Made by a program: the position numbers and the translations under genes. This document shows positions 50,155-59,134 of a stretch of 64,000 nt of DNA, one piece after another. The DNA is from Longicatena caecimuris (GTDB taxonomy: Bacteria; Bacillota_I; Bacilli_A; Erysipelotrichales; Erysipelotrichaceae): NCBI RefSeq assembly GCF_004341945.1, contig NZ_SMBP01000009.1, forward strand, positions 1-64,000, written 5' to 3'. Position 1 is the stretch's first letter. Each line of letters starts with the position of its first letter. The notes under the pieces are model-generated. The model searched no databases. It saw only the letters and a program-made list of their open reading frames with translations, and was not told where the DNA came from.

Positions 50155-50877
50155 ATGGAGGATATCATCGTCACAAAAGATTTAACAAAGGAATACAGAG
50201 GATATAAAGCAAATCATGCGATATCGATGTGTGTAAAAAAAGGGAGTATTTATGGGTTGATTGGGCGAAACGGCGCCGGTAAGACAACATTCATGCGAAT
50301 GCTGTTGGGGTTAAGTAAACCAACCAAGGGAGAAATTCAGCTATTTGGTAAGAAGGGTAAAGAAATGAACCAGGAACGAAGCCGTATCGGTTCCATCATA
50401 GAAACACCTGCTTTTATAACCAGACTTTCTGCATATGATAATTTAATGTTGCGTGCTGATTTGTTAGGGTTAAAGGATAAAAAGAAAGCCATCCATGAGG
50501 CGTTAAAAAAGGTTGGCTTATATGAAAAACGCGGACAGAAAGTGAAAGGTTTTTCGCTAGGAATGCGGCAGAGTTTAGGTATTGCTTGCGCTATCTTAGG
50601 AGAACCGGAATTATTAATTTTAGATGAGCCCATCAATGGCTTAGATCCGATTGCAATTGCGAATGTGCGTAAGATTTTATTGGATCTGAATAAAAAAGGT
50701 ACGACCATTATTATTTCCAGTCATATCTTGGGGGAAATGGAAAAGGTCGCCACATGTTATGGGTTTATCGTGGAAGGTAAGTTAGTAAAAGAAATCAGTG
50801 AAGAAGAAGTCAAAAACAACAAAGTAGATTTAGAAAAATTCTTCATTAAAATTGCCGGAGGTGAGTTAGATGCATAA
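50155..50877 (+). CDS. ABC transporter ATP-binding protein (BcrA-like)
   Basis: 240 residues. Walker A is GRNGAGKTT at about 38-46, the signature FSLGMRQ at about 137, and Walker B LLILDEPINGLD. The short chain and partner permease resemble the bacitracin/lantibiotic resistance exporters. Overlaps the permease by 8 bases. Confidence 0.92.
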   Translation: MEDIIVTKDLTKEYRGYKANHAISMCVKKGSIYGLIGRNGAGKTTFMRMLLGLSKPTKGEIQLFGKKGKEMNQERSRIGSIIETPAFITRLSAYDNLMLRADLLGLKDKKKAIHEALKKVGLYEKRGQKVKGFSLGMRQSLGIACAILGEPELLILDEPINGLDPIAIANVRKILLDLNKKGTTIIISSHILGEMEKVATCYGFIVEGKLVKEISEEEVKNNKVDLEKFFIKIAGGELDA

Positions 50878-51577
50878 GGTAGTAAAGGCGGAGTTATTTA
50901 AGCTAAAACGTAATAAAGCATATTGGTTTATCTTATTGTTATCCTTTGGTATTTATCTGGCTTTAGGTCTTATGACGGATGAGAAAATCAGCTTTCAAGA
51001 TGCGATTGCTTCCTCAGCAAGCATTGTGCCATTATTTAGTGCGCTTGTTGCCATCAGTGTAGCCCAGGCCGATTATAACGATGGAACAATGAAAAATGTC
51101 GTTAGTGCAGGAATCAGTCGAACTAGCATTTATATAGGGAAATTATTGGCTGCCTATATTGGCTGTATGGGAATCTTTTTGATTGAAGCCATCATGTCGG
51201 TAGGCTTCAGTGTGTATGGCGGAGCAACGGTAACAATGGATGCTTTCTTTATCATTAAAGCTGTGTTGTTACAGGCCGTAGTCGTATTGAACTATACAGT
51301 TATCTTCTTTTTATTGGGAAGTATTATACATAGCGCCGCGTTAGCTGTATCTTTATCCTTTGCATATTATTTGTTTGGAGCTTTTGCCTTTGGTTATGTT
51401 GGAAGCTTTTTACATATCAGTGGACTTGCCGATTATGAATTAGGCAGCGTTGCTACGGCAATCGAACAAGTAAATGTTAATACAGTGACAATGTTGCATT
51501 TAGGAATCGTAACGATTATTATACTTTTCTTCGCATATATCGGAGCTTTCTGTTTCAATCGACAAGAAATCAAGTGA
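50870..51577 (+). CDS. ABC transporter permease (BcrB/lantibiotic-type)
   Basis: 235 residues with six hydrophobic segments. The start MHKVVKAELFKLKRNKAYW and DYNDGTMKNVVSAGISRTSIYIGKLL are typical of ABC-2 permeases for antimicrobial peptides. A 16-bp terminator follows. Confidence 0.85.
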   Translation: MHKVVKAELFKLKRNKAYWFILLLSFGIYLALGLMTDEKISFQDAIASSASIVPLFSALVAISVAQADYNDGTMKNVVSAGISRTSIYIGKLLAAYIGCMGIFLIEAIMSVGFSVYGGATVTMDAFFIIKAVLLQAVVVLNYTVIFFLLGSIIHSAALAVSLSFAYYLFGAFAFGYVGSFLHISGLADYELGSVATAIEQVNVNTVTMLHLGIVTIIILFFAYIGAFCFNRQEIK

Positions 51578-51606
51578 CTGTTTTTCACCAAGATACTTTA
51601 AAAAGG

Positions 51607-51653
51607 AAAATCCCTTTTGTGATGTTTGACTTCACAGAAGGGATTTTGTTTTA
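51607..51653 (+). terminator. Terminator of the ABC pair
   Basis: A 16-bp stem running 51607-51622/51632-51647 with a 9-base loop and T-rich tail. Confidence 0.9.
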
Positions 51654-51693
51654 TAAGAGGAAACCTTACGATAGTGATCCTGTCGAGCATACT

Positions 51694-51725
51694 TAGCACA
51701 TATCATGAAACTAGCACATATCATG
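51694..51725. repeat. Short direct repeat
   Basis: TAGCACATATCATG at 51694-51707 and again at 51712-51725, 18-base period, between convergent transcription units. Purpose unknown. Confidence 0.6.
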
Positions 51726-51793
51726 GAATTGGTGGGTGTTTATGAATGGATGAAAAAGAGTATTTGTATTTACAGCTTTACAGCATATGCATC

Positions 51794-52558
51794 TTATAGC
51801 TGTTGATGGCGAAATATCACCACGGCACTAGATAAAGAAATGCCAATCAAAAGTAGGGCAAGAAGAATAGGCACTAGATAATCGGCTGGAAGACTTTGTC
51901 CTTGTAGTAAAGAGATAGAATTTGTTATAAGAATAGCAGGCTGTATTTCCTGTAACGGAGGAAATAAAGACATGCCCATACAAATAAGGAAGAACCCTCC
52001 TGTACATAATAAAGAGCCGATACTTGTTTTCGTAAGTACACCACCTAATAATAACAATGCCAACAGCAAGCAACCAAACAACCATATACAAAAGATGCCT
52101 AACAATAAGTGTGGCACATTTGTCAAAGGCCAAAACATGAAGTTGTACAGATATGTGACAAGAAAGCTAATGCCATAACAACATGTCCATACTAGTAAAG
52201 CACTGCTGTACTTCGCTAATAGAATGGTGGTTCTGGATAAACCTTTTGTTAATAGATGAATCAATGTTCCTTTTTGCAATTCATTAGAAATCATGGTGCT
52301 AAAAACAATTAATAGGATGATGATACCAATTTGCGAAATGTTTTTATAAAACTGCGCCCATGAATCCATCACCTCAGGTTGTGGTAATTGTATTTGGATG
52401 CCATCTGGTAAAAGACTTGCCGCAACTTCAGGAAGATACCGTGCGCTGATAGGGTTCAGAAATCCTAAAGCCAGAAACACCATCATAAGTACAAAGAGCT
52501 TGTAGCTGCGCAGATAGTCGTAAAATTCTTTCTTTAAAAAAGCTAGATAGGCATTCAT
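51794..52558 (-). CDS. ABC-2 type permease
   Basis: 254 residues, six hydrophobic segments; MNAYLAFLKKEFYDYLRSYKLFVLM and ISNELQKGTLIHLLTKGLSRTTILLAKY are family hallmarks. Overlaps its ATPase by 4 bases. Last of four overlapping minus-strand genes. Confidence 0.85.
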   Translation of the reverse strand: MNAYLAFLKKEFYDYLRSYKLFVLMMVFLALGFLNPISARYLPEVAASLLPDGIQIQLPQPEVMDSWAQFYKNISQIGIIILLIVFSTMISNELQKGTLIHLLTKGLSRTTILLAKYSSALLVWTCCYGISFLVTYLYNFMFWPLTNVPHLLLGIFCIWLFGCLLLALLLLGGVLTKTSIGSLLCTGGFFLICMGMSLFPPLQEIQPAILITNSISLLQGQSLPADYLVPILLALLLIGISLSSAVVIFRHQQL

Positions 52559-53463
52559 TTTACCACCTCCATATATAGGGATTCCAAGGTCGGTTCAACG
52601 ATTTCCATACGGCGCAAGGAAAGTTTTTGTTGCAATAATTCCTGATGAAGCTTGCTTTGCAGCTGTGACATATTATCATGTGTGATCTGCAATTCTGTAT
52701 CCGTACAAATTTTGGTGCTAAACTGTGTTTTGGAAAGAAAATGCTGCATGGATTCAGGATTCATGAATTCCAATTGCATCCTATTACTGGCCTTTTCCTT
52801 GATGGATTGCATACTGCCATGTCGTTGGATAATGCCATCATGAAGAATAGCGTAGGAATCACAGACACGCTCTACATCGCTTAAGATATGAGTGGAAAAA
52901 ATAATGGTTGTATGATCCTTAATTTGTGTCAGTATGGATAGGATATCCTTACGTCCGATGGGATCTAAGGCAGACGTCGGTTCATCCGCAATAAGCAAAT
53001 CCGGTTCATTCAACAGAGCTTGTGCAATGCCAAGACGTTGTTTCATACCGCGAGAAAATGTTGCGATACGCTTCTTGCGACTTTGCCATAAACCAGTCAA
53101 TGTTAAGAGCTCTTCACTTTTTCTTTTACAATCTGCGGAAGACATATGTGTGATTGATGCACAGAGCTGTAAATACTCATAAGGGGTTAAATAATCATAA
53201 AAGGCAGGAACATCACTCAGATAACCGATATGGCGATTGGCTTTTGTATTACCGAAGCTTACCGTTTCTTGGCAAACCTGAATCTCACCGGCATCCTTTG
53301 GCAGCAAACCTAATATAAGTTTCATAGTAGTTGTTTTACCGGCCCCATTTTGACCGATAAAACCTAAAATACTATGTGCAGGGACGCAGAAGTCCACCCC
53401 TTTTAAGACGTCATGAGAGCCGAAGGTTTTTCTTACTTGATGAAGTTCCAATACATTCATCAT
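52555..53463 (-). CDS. ABC transporter ATP-binding protein
   Basis: 302 residues. Walker A GQNGAGKTT, signature FSRGMKQRLG, Walker B LLIADEPTSALD, plus a C-terminal extension (about 215-302) common in ABC-2 exporters. Overlaps the upstream PLDc_N gene by 4 bases. Confidence 0.92.
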   Translation of the reverse strand: MMNVLELHQVRKTFGSHDVLKGVDFCVPAHSILGFIGQNGAGKTTTMKLILGLLPKDAGEIQVCQETVSFGNTKANRHIGYLSDVPAFYDYLTPYEYLQLCASITHMSSADCKRKSEELLTLTGLWQSRKKRIATFSRGMKQRLGIAQALLNEPDLLIADEPTSALDPIGRKDILSILTQIKDHTTIIFSTHILSDVERVCDSYAILHDGIIQRHGSMQSIKEKASNRMQLEFMNPESMQHFLSKTQFSTKICTDTELQITHDNMSQLQSKLHQELLQQKLSLRRMEIVEPTLESLYMEVVK

Positions 53464-53660
53464 TCTTCACCTCTTCCGAATACGAAATAGATAATTGGCC
53501 CGAAAAATTGTAGTAATAAGACAACGAAAATCCAGATATATCGATTACCAAAACGATAATGAGGGTGACGTAGAACATGAAATAATGCACTAAAGGCTAA
53601 GGTCAATTCAATGATGATTAAAGGTAAAAGCAGTGGTAAATGATCAATTAAGGTCTGCAT
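53460..53660 (-). CDS. PLDc_N domain membrane protein
   Basis: 66 residues from ATG at 53660 (GGAGG upstream). Two membrane helices and the RYIWIFVVLLLQFFGPIIYFVFGR motif are the PLDc_N (cardiolipin synthase N-terminal) module standing alone. Often accompanies ABC exporters in Bacillota. Confidence 0.8.
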   Translation of the reverse strand: MQTLIDHLPLLLPLIIIELTLAFSALFHVLRHPHYRFGNRYIWIFVVLLLQFFGPIIYFVFGRGEE

Positions 53661-54763
53661 GTGGTTTCCTCCTTTTTCTGCAGTAAAATGCGGATACAAT
53701 GTTGAAAACGGGGATCTTTTTTCATAGGCTGAAATTCCGGTAACTCGTTGATAATCTGCAATAGCGATTCAATGACAATCGTGCGATTGCGTGGTGGCTG
53801 CGTATCTAAGGTAATCTCTTTCAGCCAACTGTTTAATTCGGTGAAATAATCGTCTTGATTCTGTAATTTATCCATATTCGTTGTAGCAAGGATATCAGCC
53901 GAATGTGTCAATTCCTTAAAAGCTTCTTCGTAAAGGTGATGATGAGCATATACCTGTGCGATGGCAAGAAGGGATTGAAAGGCTGTATATGGATGGATAT
54001 GCGATATCTGATACAGTTCCAAAAGACTTTTTACTTTCGCAATGGTTTTTTCGCATGCTATTAAATCATCTATTCTCAGCATCATAAAAGAGATGGAATC
54101 TTGAATTAGAAACAACAAATGCTGGTAGGCAGATGTCTGCAAAATACGATACGCTTGTTCCATATTTCCCAATTTCTGATGACAAGCGGCAGTAAGTTCA
54201 CTGTCTTGCGCAATCGGACGTGGGATTTCTCCTAACAGCTGTAAGGCATCCATGGGTTTATCGCTGGCAATGTATGCCATAATTTCCAAGGTGAGGGTTT
54301 CTTTTGTCAAGGTTGGATCCTTACATTCTTTTTCTACATAGTGACAAAGTTTTAATGCCTCATCTAAGATCTTTGCAGGGTCTTTAAATAATGTGGCATG
54401 ATTCAAATACAAAACAATCATCTTATATAAGAAAGGGAAACATGCGTGGTACGTATGCAACAATTCTTCACAATGCTTCAAAGCCTCATCACTGTCGTGG
54501 GCGATTTCATCAGATAATTGATGATAGAGTTCAACAATAGCTTCTTGTGTTAACTGTGGCTCATATCCCATGAGTTCATCCACAGTGACATTGAATAGAG
54601 TGGCAAGCTGAGGAAGAAAAATGATATCCGGATAGGATGTGTTGGTTTCCCATTTTGAAACAGAAGATTTACTGACGCCGATCCAGTTGGCTAATTGATC
54701 TTGTGTGATGTTGGCTTTTCTGCGTAAGGCAGCGATATTTTCTCCAAGTTTTAGTGGTTTCAT
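53648..54763 (-). CDS. XRE-family regulator with helical repeat domain
   Basis: 371 residues. Residues 1-65 are a helix-turn-helix (LRRKANITQDQLANWIGVSKSSVSKWETNTSYP). The rest is a TPR-like helical sensor (LCHYVEKECKDPTLTKETLTLEIMA...). First gene of the operon with PLDc_N and the ABC pair, so a likely controller of the exporter. Peptide or cell-envelope sensing is a guess. Confidence 0.85.
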   Translation of the reverse strand: MKPLKLGENIAALRRKANITQDQLANWIGVSKSSVSKWETNTSYPDIIFLPQLATLFNVTVDELMGYEPQLTQEAIVELYHQLSDEIAHDSDEALKHCEELLHTYHACFPFLYKMIVLYLNHATLFKDPAKILDEALKLCHYVEKECKDPTLTKETLTLEIMAYIASDKPMDALQLLGEIPRPIAQDSELTAACHQKLGNMEQAYRILQTSAYQHLLFLIQDSISFMMLRIDDLIACEKTIAKVKSLLELYQISHIHPYTAFQSLLAIAQVYAHHHLYEEAFKELTHSADILATTNMDKLQNQDDYFTELNSWLKEITLDTQPPRNRTIVIESLLQIINELPEFQPMKKDPRFQHCIRILLQKKEETTCRP

Positions 54764-54789
54764 AAATTCTAACCTTCTTTCTTGGTTTC

Positions 54790-54818
54790 ATTATAAGTGG
54801 AAGATAGGTATAAAACAA
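54790..54818 (-). promoter_or_regulatory. Promoter of the XRE-ABC operon
   Basis: Minus strand TTGTTT, 17-base spacer, TATAAT; about 27 bases before the XRE start codon. Confidence 0.75.
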
Positions 54819-54947
54819 TGGATTGTGTCGCAACAATAAGAAGAAAAGTTGCTTAATAGGAAACTTGGCAAAATCATTGATCGTTGTGATGCAGGTGGAA
54901 TACGTAAGATTATAGTACAGATAATAGTGCTATTTTTAAAATATATC

Positions 54948-54976
54948 TTGCATGATTAGTTGTTTTATGGTAATAT
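54948..54976 (+). promoter_or_regulatory. Promoter of tRNA-Val
   Basis: TTGCAT, 17-base spacer, extended TGG-TAATAT, 13 bases before the tRNA. Confidence 0.75.
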
Positions 54977-54989
54977 ATGAATCACCGAT

Positions 54990-55065
54990 GGAGGTTTAGC
55001 TCAGTTGGGAGAGCGTCTGCCTTACAAGCAGAGGGTCGGGGGTTCAAGTCCCTCAACCTCCACCA
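54990..55065 (+). tRNA. tRNA-Val (anticodon TAC)
   Basis: 76 bases; acceptor GGAGGTT/AACCTCC, D-loop AGTTGGGA, anticodon loop CTTACAA (TAC), T-arm GGGGGTTCAAGTCCCTC-like, CCA encoded. Confidence 0.96.
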
Positions 55066-55068
55066 TAA

Positions 55069-55590
55069 ATAAACAACCCACGGCACTGCTTGAATGGCAG
55101 CGCTTTTTTAATATCGAAACCTCCATCAGCTAAAAGGAAACTAAAGATCGAATGAGAAAAATAATATGAGTTTGTACATAGCTCAGAATAAACAACCTAT
55201 GGTACTGCTTGATTAGGAGCGCTATTTTATTATCGAAACCTCCAACAGCAAATAGGGAACTAAAGATCGAATGAGAAAAATAATATGAGTTTGTACATAA
55301 GCTCAGGATAAACAACCTATGGTACTGCTTGAATGGAGCGCTTTTTTAATATTGAAACCTCCATCAGCAAATAGGGAACTAAAGATCGAATGAGAAAAAT
55401 AACATGAGTTTGTACAAGCTCAGGATAAACAACCTATGGTACTGCTTGATTAGGAGCGCTATTTTATTATCAAAACCTCCAACAGCAAATAGGGAACTGA
55501 AAGATCGAATGAGAAAAATAACATGAGTTTGTACATAAGCTTCGGATAAACAACCTATGGCAGTGCTTTTTTAAAATCAGCTAAATGGGA
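55069..55590. repeat. Tandem array of a ~119-bp repeat downstream of tRNA-Val
   Basis: The marker ATAAACAACC recurs at 55069, 55188, 55308, 55425 and 55546 (periods 119, 120, 117, 121): four full copies and a partial fifth. Copies 1 and 3 share GCTTGAATGG and CCTCCATCAG; copies 2 and 4 share GCTTGATTAGG and CCTCCAACAG, so a two-unit block was duplicated. Each copy has AAACCTCCA(T/A)CA, nearly the tRNA-Val 3' end AACCTCCACCA. The first copy also holds the tRNA terminator-like GCACTGC/GCAGCGC stem with T tract. No coding capacity. Confidence 0.9.
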
Positions 55591-55633
55591 ACAAATTATG
55601 ATATCATAATACTAAAAGAAAGAGGTGTGTTAC

Positions 55634-56200
55634 ATGACAAAGATACTTTATGATGCAAACTATGATAAAGAACTTGTCGCAAAACGCAATCAATGTCATG
55701 ATCTGTGTCACCAATATAATCAGCTACTGCCTACAGCTGTGAAAGAACGTAAGAAAGTCTTACAAGCTATCATAGGGGAAATGGAAGATGACCTAATTAT
55801 TGAACAACCATTTTATTGTGATTATGGGACCAATATCCGCTTAGGGAAACAAGTGTATCTGAATATGCATACCATCATGCTGGATGCTGCTGAAATACAT
55901 GTAGAAGATCATGTGTTTGTGGGACCAAACTGTGCTTTTTATACAGCTGGTCATCCTTTCTCTATAGAAGATCGTCGAGCAGGTTTAGAGTATGCATTAC
56001 CTATACATGTTGAAGAAGATGTTTGGATTGGTGGCAATACGGTAGTAATGGCAGGAGTCACGATAGGAAAAGGTAGTGTGATTGGGGCAGGCAGCGTAGT
56101 CACAAAAGATATTCCACCATATGTATTAGCCGCTGGAAATCCATGTCGCATCATTCGTTCTATAAAAGAAGAAGCACGAATGAAAAGCGATTGCCAATAA
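55634..56200 (+). CDS. Sugar O-acetyltransferase (maltose/galactoside type)
   Basis: 188 residues from ATG 55634 (AGAGGTG upstream). The N-terminal Mac domain (about 3-55) is followed by left-handed beta-helix hexapeptide repeats. Motifs: FYCDYGTNIRLG, FYTAGHPF with catalytic histidine, WIGGNTVVMAGVTIGKGSVIG, AGNPCRIIR. It acetylates free sugars with acetyl-CoA. The terminator hairpin overlaps the stop codon (56183-56221). Confidence 0.93.
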   Translation: MTKILYDANYDKELVAKRNQCHDLCHQYNQLLPTAVKERKKVLQAIIGEMEDDLIIEQPFYCDYGTNIRLGKQVYLNMHTIMLDAAEIHVEDHVFVGPNCAFYTAGHPFSIEDRRAGLEYALPIHVEEDVWIGGNTVVMAGVTIGKGSVIGAGSVVTKDIPPYVLAAGNPCRIIRSIKEEARMKSDCQ

Positions 56201-56221
56201 CTTGTGACAATCGCTTTTTTT
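56183..56221 (+). terminator. Terminator overlapping the acetyltransferase stop
   Basis: AAAAGCGATTG (56183-56193) pairs with CAATCGCTTTT (56208-56218), followed by T. Confidence 0.8.
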
Positions 56222-56301
56222 ACGCTTAACTGAAAGCTACTATACGCTACAGCCTTCTGATTTGCTTATGAAATATTAGAGAAATACTCTCTTTATCCCA
56301 C

Positions 56302-56724
56302 TTATTGTTTGTCTAATTGTTCTTGAAGATACGCAGCGGTTGCTTCATCCGCAAATTTCAGCAGATGAAGATAATTGTTCTTGGTGATGTATTCAGTTAT
56401 TCCCACATTCTCATAAGTCTTTTTCAATAATAAGGAATACAAAGGCTGGTCATCGGCTTCATGCAGATGAGCGCTGATTTCCATAAAGTAGAAATCCTGA
56501 TATTCCAAGGAGATGAAATCAAAGATTTCTTCTAGATTGTTACATGCAAACAGCTGTTCCTTTAGTTCTGGAGTCTTATATGTTTCCCAATCCTCTTTGT
56601 TGGTAAATGTTATATTTTGAAAAGGGAAGACATAGGTTGTATGATCATCTTTTTTCGTTTTTATATCCCCATAGCTTAGGGTATATCTCCATAAGAATTC
56701 TTTGTGGTTTTGCAGATCTAACAT
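56302..56724 (-). CDS. Unknown conserved-looking protein
   Basis: 140 residues from the ATG at 56724 (GAAGGAA upstream; ATGs at 56730 and 56748 are alternatives). Mixed alpha/beta, with YVFPFQNITFTNKEDWETYK. No family recognised. Confidence 0.6.
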   Translation of the reverse strand: MLDLQNHKEFLWRYTLSYGDIKTKKDDHTTYVFPFQNITFTNKEDWETYKTPELKEQLFACNNLEEIFDFISLEYQDFYFMEISAHLHEADDQPLYSLLLKKTYENVGITEYITKNNYLHLLKFADEATAAYLQEQLDKQ

Positions 56725-56872
56725 AGTCATTCCTTCTTTCTTTCTCATACACTTCCTTTATTATAAAGAAATTCATGATACTATACAAGTGAGTTCTTTA
56801 TGAGGGATAGAAAATGAAATGATGTATATTGGATAGATAAGAATATTTTATCTTATGAAAATATTTCCTTAT

Positions 56873-56901
56873 TTGTCCTTTTTCTTGATGTATGCTAAGA
56901 T
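56873..56901 (+). promoter_or_regulatory. Promoter of the siroheme reductase gene
   Basis: TTGTCC, 17-base spacer, extended TGC-TAAGAT. Confidence 0.75.
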
Positions 56902-56932
56902 ATCGAGGTATGACACTATGGAGGTAAAGTAA

Positions 56933-58471
56933 GTGAAAGATGCGTTAAGAGAGGAATTGCGTGAAGAGATACGATTGTTTCATGAACAGACACAGCAATT
57001 TATAAATAAGCAAATCAGCGTGAAGGATTTTAAAGGATTCAGCGGTGGTTTTGGCAGTTATGCACAGCGTGGTGCACAGACGTTTATGTTACGTCTGCGT
57101 ATGAACCAAGGGGTAGTAACGAAGGATAAATTAAAGTTTTTATGTGATACCAGTGAACAGCACGGTGTTACCAAACTGCATTTTACAACTTGTCAGACGA
57201 TTCAGATGCATGATTTAAGTGGAACTGAGATTCCCTATATCATGTCAGATGCTTTGGATCATGATATTGTATGTCGTGGCGGCGGTGGTGATTTTCCACG
57301 TAATGTTATGTGTTCACCACTTAGTGGTGTAGATCCGGATGAGTATTTTGATGTACGCCCTTATGCGGAATGTGTTGGGGATTATTTATTAAGCATTGTT
57401 AATAAGTTTACCTTACCAAGAAAGCTAAAGGTAGCTTTCAGTAGTTCGGATAAGAATGAAACCCATGCCAATTTCCGTGATTTAGGATTTTGTGCAAATG
57501 CCGACCATACTTTTGATGTGTATTGTGCCGGAGGCTTGGGAAATAACCCTCGCATGGGTGTGAAGGTTGGTCATCATGTACAGCCGGATACGATTCTGTT
57601 TTATGTATCTGCCATGGTGTTGATGTTTATGGAACATGGCGATTATGTAAACCGTGCGAAAGCAAGAACACGATATTTACAGGATACACTTGGGGTAGAT
57701 GGATTGCTTCAGGATTATCAGGATAAGGTAGAAAAAGCGTTGCGCGGCGAGAATTTGATGGTACATATTGAAGAACCTGTGCTAAAGAAAACAGGGGATA
57801 AAACACTGTCTGATCGTCGTGTGATTGCCCAGAAACAACAGGGGTTATATGCCGTGTATTATCATCCACTTGGCGGCTGTCTGGCACCTCAGAAATTACG
57901 TCAGATCTATGAAACTATCAAGGACATGGAAGATGTAGAATTGCGTATCACCCCACAACAAGGAGTTTATATCATCAATTGTACAGCTGATGAGGCGAAA
58001 GCGGTGCTGGCTATTACAGAGGATGGAGCACGCAATCGTTTTGAGGAAAGTGTTTCTTGCATTGGCGCATCCATATGTCAGGTAGGCTTGCGTGATTCTC
58101 AAGGTACTTTACGTGAAGCTATCATGTACTTTAGAGAAAAGGACTATCCTGCAGATGTCTTACCGCGTATCTTTATCTCCGGTTGTACCAGTTCTTGTGG
58201 AACCAATCAAATCGGAGCTATTGGTTTTCAGGGTACAGTCAAGGTGATTGATAAAAAGCCATATCCGGCTTTTCAAGTAAGCTTGTATGGGAATGATCAT
58301 GCCAAAGATACCCGGTTTGGGGATATAGTAGGTGCTGTATTGGCAGATGATCTTTGTTTGTTTTTACAGGCGATTGCCGATCATGTCAGTGCGCATGGTG
58401 AATCTTATGAGACATGGATTGCCCATAACGCTGATGAAATGGAAGCCATTTTAAAGAAGTATATCAAATAG
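56933..58471 (+). CDS. Siroheme nitrite/sulfite reductase (NirA-like)
   Basis: 512 residues, GTG start after GGAGG. Two pseudo-symmetric ferredoxin-like/siroheme halves. The 4Fe-4S/siroheme ligands are C376 and C382 (CIGASIC) and C418 and C422 (CTSSC). LHFTTCQTIQMHDL and GGGDFPRNVMCSPLSG are family blocks. It reduces nitrite to ammonia or sulfite to sulfide with six electrons. No siroheme synthesis or ferredoxin gene adjoins, so electron donor and substrate cannot be told from context. Confidence 0.9.
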   Translation: MKDALREELREEIRLFHEQTQQFINKQISVKDFKGFSGGFGSYAQRGAQTFMLRLRMNQGVVTKDKLKFLCDTSEQHGVTKLHFTTCQTIQMHDLSGTEIPYIMSDALDHDIVCRGGGGDFPRNVMCSPLSGVDPDEYFDVRPYAECVGDYLLSIVNKFTLPRKLKVAFSSSDKNETHANFRDLGFCANADHTFDVYCAGGLGNNPRMGVKVGHHVQPDTILFYVSAMVLMFMEHGDYVNRAKARTRYLQDTLGVDGLLQDYQDKVEKALRGENLMVHIEEPVLKKTGDKTLSDRRVIAQKQQGLYAVYYHPLGGCLAPQKLRQIYETIKDMEDVELRITPQQGVYIINCTADEAKAVLAITEDGARNRFEESVSCIGASICQVGLRDSQGTLREAIMYFREKDYPADVLPRIFISGCTSSCGTNQIGAIGFQGTVKVIDKKPYPAFQVSLYGNDHAKDTRFGDIVGAVLADDLCLFLQAIADHVSAHGESYETWIAHNADEMEAILKKYIK

Positions 58472-58555
58472 ATTAGGACAAAGAATATATATAAAATAGG
58501 GTAAAAGCGTTTTTTGAATTAAGAAATGGTATCAAGTATTTCAACTCCATGCATA

Positions 58556-58615
58556 TAAAAAGATGATGTAGATTCTACTCCCTAAACGGGGAAGACAGGA
58601 AACACCATCTTTTTT
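58556..58615. terminator. Bidirectional terminator
   Basis: AAAAGATGATGT pairs (one mismatch) with ACACCATCTTTT around an inner CCC/GGG hairpin, between convergent genes. Confidence 0.75.
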
Positions 58616-58638
58616 ATTCTAGCAATCGTTTAGATTTC

Positions 58639-59046
58639 TTAACGAAGCAAAGGCAGACTTCCACTTAAACGGTTAATGCTTTTCTTAGGACCTAACAAAG
58701 CAATACCATAATATTCGATGGTTTCTTGTGTAGCCTTTTTCATCTTTTGAATATAGTCGTCATAGTCTAAACAACTTTGGGCAATGTTGGTAAAGTCAAC
58801 GAAATAAACATCTTCCATCGTTTGGACCTTTTGGTAGATCGAAGCTAAAGTTTCCTGGTTGGCTTTAAGAATGGGCAGTGGGTACTGCACAATGCCGGGA
58901 TGTTTTCCCTCAGTGCTATCATAAACATCCTCACGCGCTAATGTCGGCGCATGTTTACCTAAGGATACGCCAAGAATAGCCGCTGTATTGGCCATGATGC
59001 CAAGGGGTAAATCTTCCCATAAGATACATACACTTTTAATTTCCAT
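58639..59046 (-). CDS. DUF2000 family protein
   Basis: 135 residues. VCILWEDLPLGIMANTAAILGVSLGKHAP and YPLPILKANQETLASIY match DUF2000, which has a peptidyl-tRNA-hydrolase-like fold. Function unknown. Confidence 0.85.
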   Translation of the reverse strand: MEIKSVCILWEDLPLGIMANTAAILGVSLGKHAPTLAREDVYDSTEGKHPGIVQYPLPILKANQETLASIYQKVQTMEDVYFVDFTNIAQSCLDYDDYIQKMKKATQETIEYYGIALLGPKKSINRLSGSLPLLR

Positions 59047-59134
59047 AATGTTTTTTTGTATACGATCTATCTTGTAAAGCTATCGTATACTTACTCCTTC
59101 CTTTTATTACTTTTATATAATGTATTTCATAAGA

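Noticed and set aside
55130-55315. Minus-strand frame spanning the 119-bp repeats
   Set aside because: No ribosome site and its length is set only by chance stop spacing in the repeat units.
55069-55590. CRISPR-like array
   Set aside because: The unit is 119 bp with no short repeat/unique spacer structure; the whole unit is repeated, so it is a tandem repeat, not CRISPR.
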